Shown: positions 8,053 through 18,500 of the stretch, piece by piece
Numbering within the stretch: the stretch's first letter is position 1
Layout: the number at the start of each line of letters is the position of its first letter
Assembly: GCA_016795295.1 (NCBI GenBank)
Contig: JAEUHP010000171.1
Span: forward strand, 30,536-94,535
Reading direction: 5' to 3'
DNA: 64,000 nucleotides
Source of the DNA: Planctomycetota bacterium
GTDB taxonomy: Bacteria; Planctomycetota; UBA1135; UBA2386
Position numbers and translations under genes: made by a program
The notes under the pieces: generated by a model
Told to the model about the DNA's origin: nothing
The model's database searches: none
The model's input: the letters and a program-made list of their open reading frames with translations, nothing else

Positions 8053-8940
8053 TCAGATCAGATCCGCGAACTTGTGCTTGCTGCTGGTGAACATGCTGTA
8101 GCCGACCACCAGGAACGCTGCCGCCCAAGCCGCCGCAACCCCCAGATGCGACCAGAAGTCGCCGAGCTGCGGATCCACCCCACCGAGCGCCAGGCGGTGC
8201 GCCATGATCAGCGGATACGCAGGATTGCCCGTCTCCAGCAGCGTGAAGGCGAAGCTGGGCAGCTTGCCGGCCACGACCTTGTCGAGCAGCAGCTCAGGCC
8301 GCCAGAACACCGGCGACAGGAACTGCCAGGTCATCGCCACGATCCGCCAGAGCTGCGTCGTGTCGCGCACGAACACGTTCAGGTTGGCCAGGAACAGCCC
8401 GAACCCGACCGTGAACACGAACTGGACCGCCAGCACCAGCGGCAGCGCCAGCAGCAGCCAGCCCGGCTGCAGCACCCCAAGGGCCCACCCGCACACGAGG
8501 CACACCACGGCGCCGACCAGGTAGGTCACCAGGGACACCGACGCGATGTGGATCGGCAGCACCTCGGACGGAAAGGCCACCTTCTTCACCAGGTTGCCGT
8601 TGTCGACCACCACCGCACAGCTCTGGGTGGTCGCCTCGATCAGGGCGTGGAAGACGATCACGCCGGAGAACAGGTAGAGCGCGTAGCTGGGATCGGGTCC
8701 GGCACCGAACACGAGCCCGAAGACGAAGAAGTAGATCGCGAACAGGAACAGCGGCTGCAGCAGCAACCAGTACACGCCCAGGAACGACCCGTGCACACGA
8801 CCGAGCAGGTCGCGGCGCAGGAAGTTGTAGACCATGTAGCGGTTGTGCCAGACCAGGGCTGGATACCCGGCGAGCGGCAACAGGTGGCGCAGCACCCCGC
8901 GCGGTTCGGTGGCGGTGTCGTAGTGGCGGGCGAAGGTCAT
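8053..8940 (-). CDS. ABC-2 type polysaccharide/polyol-phosphate exporter permease
   Basis: 295 residues from the ATG at 8940; upstream in-frame codons give no plausible N-terminus. About six membrane helices are seen (for example LLLQPLFLFAIYFFVFGLVF and IVFHALIEATTQ). The LRRDLLGRVHGSFLGVYWLL region is characteristic of Wzm/TagG-like permeases that export O-antigen or teichoic-acid type glycans. Such permeases need an ATPase partner (Wzt/TagH), which is not adjacent on either side. A GATCA pentamer repeat spans the stop codon (8051-8065). Confidence 0.88.
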   Translation of the reverse strand: MTFARHYDTATEPRGVLRHLLPLAGYPALVWHNRYMVYNFLRRDLLGRVHGSFLGVYWLLLQPLFLFAIYFFVFGLVFGAGPDPSYALYLFSGVIVFHALIEATTQSCAVVVDNGNLVKKVAFPSEVLPIHIASVSLVTYLVGAVVCLVCGWALGVLQPGWLLLALPLVLAVQFVFTVGFGLFLANLNVFVRDTTQLWRIVAMTWQFLSPVFWRPELLLDKVVAGKLPSFAFTLLETGNPAYPLIMAHRLALGGVDPQLGDFWSHLGVAAAWAAAFLVVGYSMFTSSKHKFADLI

Positions 8941-9070
8941 CGGCGGGTGGAGACTACGCGCAGCGCCGACCGGCACCAACGCAGTGTTCGTTCATCGACC
9001 CGGCCCCGCGCCGACTGGAGCACCGGCGCAGAGGCGGCCAAAGCCCCATCGCAGCGTCGCTTGCGCCCCG

Positions 9071-9883
9071 TCAGGCGCGCGCCGCCGCCACCGCCGCGAG
9101 CAGCCGTTCGCGCAGCTCGGGACGGCACACCACGAACTGGTCGTTGCGCGGGTTGGGCTGGTTGTAGCGCTGCGCGCTGCCGTCGAGCCGGCACACGGCG
9201 AAGCCCGCGCTGCGCGCCACCACTTCGGGAGCGCAGGTGTCCCACTCCTTCAGGCCGCGGTCGTGCACGTAGACGTCGGACCGCCCGAACAGCAGCATCG
9301 CCACCTTGAAACCGACGCTGCCACAGGGCACCAGTTCGGCGTCGCCGAGTGCTGCGGCGAGCCGGCGCACCCAATCGGGCGTGTGGCTGCGGCTGCAGAC
9401 GATGCGCAGACGCTGCCCGGGACTGGGCGGCGGCGCGAGCCGTTCGGGCCAATCGCCGCCAGCACCATGCACCGCGGTCGCCCCCAGGCCGGCAGCGGCG
9501 ACCAGCACCCGACCGATCGCCGGCAGAGCCACGGCGCCGAGCAGCGGCACGCCGTCCCGCGCGTAACCCACGTGCACGGCGAAGTCGTGGCGCTGCGCCG
9601 AGTACTCCTTGGTGCCGTCGAGGGGATCGACGATCCAAACGCCGGCACGGTCGAGGCGCTGCCGGTCGTCCGCGGTCTCTTCCGACAGAATGCCATCGTG
9701 TGGGTAGCGACCGCGCAGGGCCCCCTGCAGGTAACCATCCGCAGCCTGATCGCCGACGTCGCCCAGCAGGTCCGGCGCGGACCAGCGGCCACTGCTGCGC
9801 AGCGCGAGCAAGCGGCGGCCGACGATCTCGGCGATCTCGGCGGCGAACGCGAGACGGGGCGCGAGGTCCAAGGCGGTGGTCAT
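9071..9883 (-). CDS. cysQ: 3'(2'),5'-bisphosphate nucleotidase / inositol monophosphatase family (CysQ-like)
   Basis: 270 residues of the lithium-sensitive, Mg-dependent phosphatase superfamily. Metal-binding motifs are present: SEE at 67-69, WIVDPLDGTKEY with DPLDGT at 86-91, and EWDTCAPE at 213-220. The KEY after DGT and the EWDTCAPE form favour the CysQ branch, which removes the toxic sulfate-assimilation by-product 3'-phosphoadenosine 5'-phosphate, but other inositol-phosphatase substrates cannot be excluded. It lies 55 nt downstream of the GT-C-like gene on the same strand and is probably cotranscribed. No sulfate-assimilation genes are nearby. Confidence 0.85.
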   Translation of the reverse strand: MTTALDLAPRLAFAAEIAEIVGRRLLALRSSGRWSAPDLLGDVGDQAADGYLQGALRGRYPHDGILSEETADDRQRLDRAGVWIVDPLDGTKEYSAQRHDFAVHVGYARDGVPLLGAVALPAIGRVLVAAAGLGATAVHGAGGDWPERLAPPPSPGQRLRIVCSRSHTPDWVRRLAAALGDAELVPCGSVGFKVAMLLFGRSDVYVHDRGLKEWDTCAPEVVARSAGFAVCRLDGSAQRYNQPNPRNDQFVVCRPELRERLLAAVAAARA

Positions 9884-9938
9884 GCCCCGTAGCTACCCGA
9901 TGGGCGCGCTGCAGGCCAGCGCCGCCCATCTTCGCCAC

Positions 9939-11969
9939 TCAAGGGAACTTGTAATCGACCAGCTGCGCCTGCGGCACGGCCTCGGGACCGGCTCCCTGCA
10001 CGCGCAGTTGCACGAACCGACCCCGCGCCCGCCGCAGGTCCAGAGCGCGCCAGCCGTTGTCGGCGGCCGTGAACACGAGCGGGACCTCGGCGCCGTGCAG
10101 TTCGGCGCGCGCGCCTTCGGGCAGATCGAGCTTCAGGCGCACCACATCGCCGCCAAAAGCTGGGATCCCGGCCAACAAGCGATCGCGGTCGCCGGTGAGC
10201 ACCCGCCGCCGCGCCGGATCGTTGGGGAACAACACGCCGAAGCCCGGGGACGCGAGCGACAGCGGGTCGGGGGCCGCGGTGCGCGCCGGCCGCACCAACT
10301 GGAACCAGCGCCGTTCCGACCAGCCGAGATCCCAATCGGGGTACGGCAGCCAGACCACTTCGTGGTTCGGCCCCGCATCGCCCGGCCGCGCCGGCAACGC
10401 CCCGTACTGGCTCGGCTGCCCTGGCAGGCCAGCACCGGCCAAGTAGGCGATCTGCAGCTCGTCGATGCAGGCCTGCGGCAGGCCGAACGGATCGGTGGTG
10501 AACCGCCGCTGGTACTCGAGGGAGTTCATCAGCGGATCGAGGCTGATGGTGGTGCCACCGCGAAAGTAGGCCACGACTCCCGGGTCCCAGATCGCAACCC
10601 GGCAGTCGGCGGGCAGGTTGCGCCGCAACCACAGCCCCATCTCCAGCAACTGCGCGCGCTGCGGCGGCGCCACCAGCAGGTCCTGGCGCAAACCGCGCGC
10701 GAGCGACGGCGGCAACGGCCATTGCCAGGCCGCGAAGCCGGCCAAGAGCGCCGTGGCACCGCACCACCAGAACCGCGCGCGCGCGGCGGCCAGGGCACTG
10801 AGGCCCAGCCCCGCCGCGAGCGGCAGCAGCACGAACTCGGCGACCGCGTACCAGTTCGCGTAGCCCAGGTACTTCTCGAGGCACAGCACGTTGCTGGTCG
10901 AAGCCACGGCGGCGAGGGCCAGGGCCGCCAGCAGCGGCAGCCCACCGGCGCGCGGCTCGCGGCGGGCAAACGGCAGGATGCGCAGCAGCCCACCACAGGC
11001 GGCCACCACCAACAAGGGGCCACCCGCCGCTCCGAACCCGGTGCCGAGCAGGAACTGCGCATACCCTGGAGTCGCGGCGAGGGCGTGCCGCAGGTGGCCG
11101 AGCCCGAGCCACGGCAGCTGCAGGACCAGTTCGACATGGCCGCGCATCACCAGCATCTTCCAACTGCCACTGGTCGGCAACATGGCGCCAAAGTGCCAGA
11201 GAGCGAAGGCGTACCAGGGCAGCGCGACGCCGAGCGCCACCCCCGCAGCGACTGCGGCGGTGGCCAACCGCACCCGCCCACTGCGGCCGGGCAACCAGAG
11301 GCACAGCGGCACCACCACCCCGACCGCCAGCACGGCGTTGACGCGCGTCAGCACCGCGAGGCCGAGCCAGAGGCCGAGCCGCAGGCCGTGGCCGCGCCGT
11401 TCGGGCTGCGCCACCGCGCGCTGCAGGGCGCCGAGCGCAGCGACCCAGCACAGCGCGTAGAGAGCGTTCTCCTTGAGTCCCCAGCACCACACCCAGAGGG
11501 CCGGGTTGGCGAGCCAGGCGAGACCCGCCAGCGCCGCCGGCCATGGTCCGGCCATGGCACGCACCAGCCGCCACAAGCCGTAGCCGGTCGCCACGTGCAG
11601 CACCGCACACACCGCCAACACCGTGTAGAGCAGGCTGCCGGGATCCCGCGCGAACGGTTCGATTGCGACCACCACCAACTGCCAGAGCGGTTGGAAGCCG
11701 TAGGTCGACGACAAGCCGTCGAAGCTGAACTCGCCAGTGGCCCAGAACCGCTGGGCGATGTGCAGGTAGAAGAAACTGTCGTCGGGAATCAGCGCCACCA
11801 GATCGGTGAGCGGCAGCCGCCACTGCAGCAGCAGTTCGATGCCCAACACCGCCAACAGCACCACCACGACGGCGCGGCGCTCGACCGCGCCGCGGAGCGC
11901 CGCGCCGAGGGGATGGAGCTCGGGGGCGGGACGGTCGGCAGCGGCTGGGTCGGGTGGCACGTGGATCAC
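9939..11969 (-). CDS. polytopic GT-C-fold glycosyltransferase-like membrane protein
   Basis: 676 residues with roughly a dozen hydrophobic helices and a ~200-residue soluble C-terminal part rich in beta-strand-like sequence. After the first helix it has IPDDSFFYLHIAQRFWATGE, an acidic loop followed by a helix. This is the usual catalytic first loop of GT-C glycosyltransferases that use lipid-linked sugars. STYGFQPLWQLVV follows, a conserved feature of uncharacterised members. It may glycosylate an exported protein or lipid. The sugar and acceptor are unknown. It is upstream of the CysQ-like gene on the same strand. Confidence 0.75.
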   Translation of the reverse strand: MIHVPPDPAAADRPAPELHPLGAALRGAVERRAVVVVLLAVLGIELLLQWRLPLTDLVALIPDDSFFYLHIAQRFWATGEFSFDGLSSTYGFQPLWQLVVVAIEPFARDPGSLLYTVLAVCAVLHVATGYGLWRLVRAMAGPWPAALAGLAWLANPALWVWCWGLKENALYALCWVAALGALQRAVAQPERRGHGLRLGLWLGLAVLTRVNAVLAVGVVVPLCLWLPGRSGRVRLATAAVAAGVALGVALPWYAFALWHFGAMLPTSGSWKMLVMRGHVELVLQLPWLGLGHLRHALAATPGYAQFLLGTGFGAAGGPLLVVAACGGLLRILPFARREPRAGGLPLLAALALAAVASTSNVLCLEKYLGYANWYAVAEFVLLPLAAGLGLSALAAARARFWWCGATALLAGFAAWQWPLPPSLARGLRQDLLVAPPQRAQLLEMGLWLRRNLPADCRVAIWDPGVVAYFRGGTTISLDPLMNSLEYQRRFTTDPFGLPQACIDELQIAYLAGAGLPGQPSQYGALPARPGDAGPNHEVVWLPYPDWDLGWSERRWFQLVRPARTAAPDPLSLASPGFGVLFPNDPARRRVLTGDRDRLLAGIPAFGGDVVRLKLDLPEGARAELHGAEVPLVFTAADNGWRALDLRRARGRFVQLRVQGAGPEAVPQAQLVDYKFP

Positions 11970-12120
11970 GGGGGCAGGAGCAAGGGCCCCTGCCGGGCCG
12001 CAGCAGACCGGCCACCCCGGCGCGGGTCAACCCATCACACCCTGGCCACCGCGCCACGCCGCGGCGCCCGGCCCTGCGCCTGGGTGGCCGCCGCCAGAGA
12101 TCGTGGAATACGGCGCGCGG

Positions 12121-12149
12121 TTGGTCGTCGCACGGAGTTCCGGTATCGT
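12121..12149 (+). promoter_or_regulatory. candidate promoter of the TPR lipoprotein/histidine kinase operon
   Basis: TTGGTC (12121-12126) and TATCGT (12144-12149) are separated by exactly 17 nt. This puts the predicted start point near 12156, about 27 nt before the ATG at 12183 and inside a perfect palindrome. Confidence 0.4.
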
Positions 12150-12153
12150 CGCT

Positions 12154-12172
12154 GGTGGCCGGACCGGCCACC
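12154..12172. promoter_or_regulatory. 19-bp perfect palindrome at the predicted transcription start
   Basis: GGTGGCCGG (12154-12162) and CCGGCCACC (12164-12172) are exact reverse complements around one central A. As DNA this could be an operator overlapping +1. As RNA it is an 8-bp stem with a GAC loop ending 10 nt before the ATG. Confidence 0.6.
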
Positions 12173-12182
12173 GCCCACGCGC

Positions 12183-13445
12183 ATGACCAGAACCTCGCTG
12201 CTCCTGCCGGCCTTGCTACTGGCCGCTTGCACCACCCGCACGCTGCTCGAAGAGAGCCGCAACTACAGCCGGCTCGGCGAGCACGCGCGGGCGTTCCAGG
12301 TGCTCGACGAATACCGCGACGACCGGCTGCGGGCGGGTGCCGAGATCGACCCGGAGTTCGAACGCGAGTACGCGGCCGCCCGCCAGCGCTTCCTGGTCGA
12401 CCGCGGTCGCTCGCGGATCTTCGAAGACCGCGAAGACGAGGCGTTCGTCGACCTGGCCTCGGTGCTGGCGCTCGATCCCGACCATGCGGAGGCCAAGACC
12501 CTGCGCGACCGGGCGATCGCGAAGAAGGCGGCCCGCGCGACCAACCGCGGCAACGAGTTCCTGAACAAGAACGATCTGCAGCAGGCCCTGGTGCACTTCG
12601 TCGACGCCGAGACCTGGATCCCCGGCTACCAGCCCGCCGTGGAAGGCGCCCAGAAAGTCCGCGAGGCCGTGGGCCGTTCGGAGGTCCGCGCCCAACAGCA
12701 GTTCCTCGAAGCGCTGCGCAAGTTGCCCGAGTTCCGCTTCTACGAAGCTCGCTGGCACGCCAGCAACGCCACCCGCAACGACCCCTCGCGCGAGGACGCG
12801 AACGGCCTGCGGGTGAAGGCCGACCGCGAGCTGGCGCAACACGCCTTCGCGCGCGGCCAACAGGCCCAGCAGAAGGACCGCTTCGGCGCTGCGTTGGTGG
12901 ACTACCGGCAGGCCAAGCGCCTCAACCCGGACCTGCCGGGCGTCGACGCGGCGATCGCCGAGATGCAGACCGAAATCGATGCGAACGCCAAGGCGGACAA
13001 GGCGTCGCTGCGCATTCGCCAGGGGCGTTTCGCGGAGGGCCGCGCCTTGCTGGCCGAAGCGTTCGCGGTGGCGAAGTACTCGCGCCCCCTGCTCAGCGAG
13101 CTGATGCTGGAGGCCGACCGCCTCGAACGCGAGCGCCAATACACGGCCTGCCGCGACCTCGAGATCCTCGGCAAGAAGGCCGAGGCCCTGGCCGCGTTCG
13201 AAGCCCTGCAGACGCGCTGGCCGACCGGCGTGAGCGACGAAAAAGCGCGCATCGAAGCCCTGCGGATCGACGTCGAGGGCGCGCGCAGCGAGTACGCCGC
13301 CGGGGAAGCAGCCGAAGCCGCAGAGAAGTGGCAGGAGGCGCTGGACCACTACCGTCAGGCCGAGCGCTTCTACCCCGGGTACCAGCACGCCAAGGCGCGC
13401 ATGCAGGCGCTGCGCGAACGGCTGGCCGGCGCCGCCGGCAGCTGA
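12183..13445 (+). CDS. TPR-repeat lipoprotein
   Basis: 420 residues from the ATG at 12183, which gives a classical lipoprotein signal (MTRTSLLLPALLLAAC, lipidated Cys at 16). The rest is almost all alpha-helical and built of TPR-like units of about 34 residues, for example GNEFLNKNDLQQALVHFVDA, KDRFGAALVDYRQAKRLNPD and EKWQEALDHYRQAERFYPGY. These repeats usually mediate protein-protein contacts; an envelope scaffold role is inferred. The stop is followed after 9 nt by the histidine kinase start, so it may be the sensory or accessory partner of that kinase. Confidence 0.85.
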   Translation: MTRTSLLLPALLLAACTTRTLLEESRNYSRLGEHARAFQVLDEYRDDRLRAGAEIDPEFEREYAAARQRFLVDRGRSRIFEDREDEAFVDLASVLALDPDHAEAKTLRDRAIAKKAARATNRGNEFLNKNDLQQALVHFVDAETWIPGYQPAVEGAQKVREAVGRSEVRAQQQFLEALRKLPEFRFYEARWHASNATRNDPSREDANGLRVKADRELAQHAFARGQQAQQKDRFGAALVDYRQAKRLNPDLPGVDAAIAEMQTEIDANAKADKASLRIRQGRFAEGRALLAEAFAVAKYSRPLLSELMLEADRLERERQYTACRDLEILGKKAEALAAFEALQTRWPTGVSDEKARIEALRIDVEGARSEYAAGEAAEAAEKWQEALDHYRQAERFYPGYQHAKARMQALRERLAGAAGS

Positions 13446-13454
13446 GCGCAGGCG

Positions 13455-15401
13455 ATGGCCGCATCGGGCCACGACCAAGCCGCTGCCACCGCCGCGCCCG
13501 GCGCTGTGACGGCGCCGCCGACCGAGCGCGGGTGGCGACCGCGTTCGTTGGCGGGCCGGTTCCTGGCCACCCTGGTGGTGTCCGCAGTGCTGCCGCTGCT
13601 GCTCTACGGCGTCTACTCACTGCGCGGCATGCGCGCGCAGATCGACGAGCAGGTGGTGCGGGTGTTTCTCCCGCAATTGGCCCTCGACCACGGCCAGCGC
13701 CTCAGCGACCACCTCGCCCGTGTCGATCAGGCCTGCGCGGTCGTACGTGAGATCGCGCGGCGTGCGCTCGACAGCCCGGACGAGCTCGACGCCTTCGTCG
13801 AACAGGTCGAGCTGGTGCCGGACCTGCTCGACAACCTGCTCGACCTGCTGCTGCTCGCCGATCCCGAAGGCCGAGTGGTGTACTGGCAGGACGGCCAACG
13901 CCTGGGGCCGGACAGCCACGAGAGCCGGGCTGCCTTGATCCCGACGCACGTGACCGACCAGGCGTGGTTCCGCGCCGTGCAGACGGGCGGCGGCACGCTG
14001 CACCTGCCGTGGGGCCGCTCGGCGCTGCTCCATCGCGGTCTCGACCACCGCTCGCTCGATCCGGCGAGCCACCATCTCGGCGTGGCCCTCGACGTGCCGC
14101 GCCCCACCGGTCGACCGGGGGTACTGTTCGCGCTGGTGCGCTGGGCCGAAGTGCAGCAGATCCTCGACGCCGCCCGCACCGTGCTCACCGAGGACGCGCA
14201 CCTGCCCGGCGCCGAAGTGTTCCTGGTCGATCCGAGCGGCCGGATCGTCGGGCACACCGACCGCAGCCGCTATGGCTTGGCCTTGGCCCCCACGAGCCTC
14301 GCCCAGGCCCTGCAGCGCCAGGGCCCTGCCGGGCGCGCCGAGTTCGTCGACGCAGGTGGAGCCGCCGGCCGCGTCGGCTACGCCGCCTGTGGCGACGATC
14401 CCGCCCGCCAATTCGTCCTCGGCGTGACCGTCGCCGAACGGGAACTGTTCGCGCAGAGCGAGGCGTTCGCCCGGGCCCTGTGGTGGACGATCGCGGCTTC
14501 GGTGGGCGTCCTGGTGCTGTGGTCCTTGCTCGCCTCGCGCACCATCACGGCTCCGGTGCAGACGCTGGCTGCGGCGGCACGCCGGATCGCCGCCGGCGAC
14601 CTCGCGGTGACGGTGCCGGCCCGCGGCGGTGCCGAACTGGCCGCACTGGCCGCCACCTTCAACCAGATGGCCGGAGAACTCGCCGCCGGACGCGCCCGGC
14701 TGGCTGCAGCCGAACGCGACCAAGCCTGGGCCGAGATGGCGCGGCAGGTGGCTCACGAGGTCAAGAACCCGCTGCAACCGATGCGGCTCACTGCGCAACT
14801 GCTGCAGCGGGCGGCCCGCGACGGCGACCCCCGGGCCCCGGCGATCGCCGAACGGCTGGCGCGCACCGTGCTCGAGCAGACCGACGCCCTCGACCGCATC
14901 GCCTCCGATTTCCGCGCCTTCGCCGGCCCGGCGGCCGCCGCACGCAGCGTGGTGGCACTCGACACCTGGCTCGGCGAACTGCTGGCGGCCTGCCGCGGCC
15001 TGTTCGCCAGCCGCCCCCTGCAGCTCGACCTGCTGACCCCGGTGCCCAACGCCCAATTGGCGCTCGATCCGCGCGCGCTGTCGCGGGTGTTCGTCAACCT
15101 GATCCAGAACGCACTCGACGCCGCTCCGGAGGGCGCCCACGTGACCCTGCAGGCCACCACCACCGCGAACGCCGTGGGGCTCGCGGTGGTCGACCGCGGC
15201 CCAGGCATCCCCGAAGCCCAGCGCCGCCACCTGTTCGAACCCTACTTCACGACCAAAACCTCGGGCACCGGCCTGGGGCTGGCCATCTGCCGGCGGCTGG
15301 TCGAAGCCCATGGCGGCACCATCCGCCTCTGCCGGTCCGAACCCGGGCACACCGAATTCGCCATCGAACTGCCCCGGCTGGACCACCCGTCGGCGGGCTG
15401 A
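13455..15401 (+). CDS. transmembrane sensor histidine kinase with HAMP domain
   Basis: 648 residues. Membrane helices lie at about 36-55 and 341-361, flanking a ~285-residue extracytoplasmic sensor region that could be Cache-like. A HAMP linker follows (SRTITAPVQTLAAAARRIAAGDL), then a HisKA dimerisation helix with the phosphoacceptor His near residue 434 in VAHEVKNPLQPMRL. The HATPase domain has an N-box (FVNLIQNALDAA), a G1 box (DRGPGIPE) and a G2 box (GTGLGLAICRRLVEAHGG). The HEVKNPL form and overall layout resemble NtrY-like kinases. No response regulator is encoded nearby, so the partner must be elsewhere. Confidence 0.92.
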   Translation: MAASGHDQAAATAAPGAVTAPPTERGWRPRSLAGRFLATLVVSAVLPLLLYGVYSLRGMRAQIDEQVVRVFLPQLALDHGQRLSDHLARVDQACAVVREIARRALDSPDELDAFVEQVELVPDLLDNLLDLLLLADPEGRVVYWQDGQRLGPDSHESRAALIPTHVTDQAWFRAVQTGGGTLHLPWGRSALLHRGLDHRSLDPASHHLGVALDVPRPTGRPGVLFALVRWAEVQQILDAARTVLTEDAHLPGAEVFLVDPSGRIVGHTDRSRYGLALAPTSLAQALQRQGPAGRAEFVDAGGAAGRVGYAACGDDPARQFVLGVTVAERELFAQSEAFARALWWTIAASVGVLVLWSLLASRTITAPVQTLAAAARRIAAGDLAVTVPARGGAELAALAATFNQMAGELAAGRARLAAAERDQAWAEMARQVAHEVKNPLQPMRLTAQLLQRAARDGDPRAPAIAERLARTVLEQTDALDRIASDFRAFAGPAAAARSVVALDTWLGELLAACRGLFASRPLQLDLLTPVPNAQLALDPRALSRVFVNLIQNALDAAPEGAHVTLQATTTANAVGLAVVDRGPGIPEAQRRHLFEPYFTTKTSGTGLGLAICRRLVEAHGGTIRLCRSEPGHTEFAIELPRLDHPSAG

Positions 15402-15549
15402 CGGCCCGCGGCCGACTGCATCGCCGGCCCCGGCACCGACGAACCCAAGCGCGGACCGGCCACCTGCCACTCCGCCAGCCCGAGCCCCAGGACTTTCGTC
15501 TTGGTGGTCCCCAACCGTCCACCGACCGCCAATCCCGCGCGCCGCTTCG

Positions 15550-18500
15550 ATGACCGCACGCACCCGCACCAACCTGTTCGTCGCCCTCGCCGTGGCCCTG
15601 CTGCTCGGCATTTGGTGGCTGGGCCACGACCCCGCACCGGCGCTGGCGCCCTCGACACCCAAGGCCGACGCGCCAGCGGCTGCCGACCCGGCGCAGGCGC
15701 AGCTCGGCGACGCCGGCCCCGGTGCGATGGCCGCGAGCAGCGATCTGGCGCGCCAGGCAACCGGCCCGACCGCACCGCCGACCGGCGTGCGCGGCATCGT
15801 CGTCGACCAACGAACCGGCGCGCCCCTGGCCGGTGTCGAAGTGCTCGCCGTCGCCGACGAACCGGGCCTCGAGCCGCTGGTCGCGCGCTTCCGCGGCCTG
15901 TTCCAGGGTGGCATGTACACCGAGACCAGGGCCCCGCGGCGCGAACTCGGCCGCACGTTGAGCGGCCCCGACGGGCAGTTCGAGATCCTCGGCCTGCCGC
16001 CGGGCCGCGTGTTCCTCGACGGCCGCAGCGACGGCTGGTTCGTGCGCACCCCGGGCACCGCGCGGCTGGCACACGGCGAAGTCCAGACGGGCCTCGAACT
16101 GCGCGCCAGCCCCGGCGGCCGCGTGCGCGGCATCGTGCTCGGCGCCGACGGTGGCCCGGCACCGTTCGCCCACGTGCACCTGCGGCCCGGCCTCAACGCC
16201 TTCTTCGGCCAGCTGACCGAACGCCAATACCGCTGGCTGGAAACCACCGCCGACGCACAAGGGCGCTTCGATCTGCCCGGCGTGCCACCCGGCCAGGGCT
16301 ACACCGCGTCCGCGAGCGCCACAGGCATCGCGCTCGAGGAGCAATTCGGCATCGCGGTGGCCCAGGGTCAGGTCACCGAACTCACCCTGCGCGGCCACAC
16401 CGGCGCCACGGTCAGCGGCCGCGTGCTCGACGCCGCGGGCCAGCCGGTGGCCGCGGCGGCGGTGGCGATGGTCTACCTCGACATCAGCCGGGTGCTGTTC
16501 TCCGCCGACGGCAAGAGCGCACCGATCGTCACCGACGAACGCGGCGCCTTCCGCATCGAACACATCGCCGCCGGCCGCGTGGCGTTCGTCGCTGCCGCCG
16601 CCGATCTGGCGCCGAGCGCCATCGAAGAGCTCGCCGTGGTCGACGGCGGGCGCTACGAGGACTTGGTGCTGCAACTCGACACCGGCGCCACCATCCAGGG
16701 CCGCGTGCTCGACGACCTGGGCCAGCCGGTGGCCGCTGCGCAGCTGGAGTTGCGGCCGTTCGAACGGCCGAACGACCCGCAGTTCCTGAAGATGATGCTG
16801 AAGATCCGGCGCGTCAGCACCGAGAGCGGTGCCGATGGCCGCTTCACCGCGCGCGGGCTCACCGGCGAACGCCTGGTGGTGCAGGCGCAGAAGCCCGGCT
16901 ACGCGACCACCATGCGCTTCGGGGTGAAGCTCGACGATCCGGACCTGGTGATCGAACTGCAGCGCGGCGTGGTGGTGCGGGGCCGCGTCGAACAGGACGG
17001 CGCCCCGGTGCCGCGATTCCGCGTCGAAACGCGCACGCGCGCGCTGCCAGCACCCGGTACCGAAGCACCCGCGGCCACCGCCGACGCACGCCCGAACCGC
17101 CGCACCGACGGCCAGAGCGCACCGACGTGGGCCAACGACGACAACGGCATGCGCATGCGCTTCGGCCGCGGTGGCGAGCCGCCGACCGGCACCCTGCACC
17201 TGCCCGAAGGCCAGACGCTGCTCGACCGCGGCATCGACGGCAACTGGCGCGAAGTGGCCGACGCCGCGGGGCACTTCGAGCTGCGCGGCATCCCGCCGGG
17301 CCGCGTGCGGGTGCGGGTGCGCGGCGACGGCCAGCTCGACGCCACCGAGCAAGAGATCGACCTGCAACCGGGCCAGACCAGCGCCGAGCTGCTGTTCCAG
17401 TTGGCGCCCGGCCTGCTGCTCACCGGCACGGTGGTCGACGACACCACCGGCCTGCCGATCAGCGACGCGCAGGTGACGGCCTATCCGCAGCGCACCGACC
17501 GCCCGCGCAACGGCCTGTTCGCCGTCGACCTCGATCCCGAGGACTTCGACTTCCTGGCCCTCGCCGCCGCCACCGGCCGGCGCAGTGCGATCAGCGACAG
17601 CAAGGGCCGGTTTCGCATCGACGGCCTCGCCGCCGGCACCTTCCGCGTCACCGCGCGCCACCCGGATCTGGCCAAAGCCTCGGCCAAGGACGTGCGGCTC
17701 GAAGCCGCGGCACCACCCCCCGACGTGCAGATCCGCCTCGGCAGCGGCGGCGGGGTCGAAGGGCTGGTCACCGGCCGCGGCCAACGGCCGCTGGCCGACG
17801 CGCTGATGGTCGCCTTCAGCCTGCAGACCGGCACGGTGCGCAGCCACACCAGCGACGCCCGTGGCCACTACGCGATCGACGGGTTGCCGCCGGGCCAGTA
17901 CCTGGTGTTCAAGTCCCGGCTCGACGAACGCGCCGACAACATCCCGCTCGAGTTGTTGTCCAACATGCGGCTCAAGGCCACCACGGTGAAGGCCGGCAAG
18001 CTGACCCGTGTCGACGTACACGACGAGAGCGACGACGGCGTGCGCGTGTTCGGCACGGTGCGCGAAGGGCCCACGCCGGTGCCGCGCGCCCTGGTCACGT
18101 TGCTCGGCAGCGACCGCGACGGCATCCTCGGCATGGGCGTGCGTTCGGGCGCTGCCGGTCTCGACGGCCGCTACGAACTCACCGGCATCAAGCCGGGCAC
18201 CTACGCCCTGCAGGTGACGCGCTTCCTCGGCCAACCGCTGCAGAGCACCTTCGAGATCGAAGTGCCCGGCGACAGCGGCGAGTTCCTGTTCGACATCGTG
18301 CTGCCGACCAGCGAACTCTCCGGCACGGTGGTCGACACGCGCGGCCAAGTGGTCGCCGGCATCCAGGTGTCGCTGGCCAGCGAGCAGGGCACGGCGAGCT
18401 CCGCCGACGGCCTGCTCGGGCTGATCGCGCAGGGCGGCTTCGCGCAGGCGCGCACCGACGGCAACGGCGCGTTCCGCCTGCGGGCGGTCGCCGCGGGCAC

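Noticed and set aside
9876..12182. Possible ~770-codon N-terminal extension of the TPR lipoprotein
   Set aside because: It is antisense to the GT-C-like gene; the ATG at 12183 gives a perfect lipoprotein signal.
13455..15401. A two-component pair encoded with the histidine kinase
   Set aside because: No receiver-domain gene is present on either side; the downstream gene encodes Ig-like repeats.
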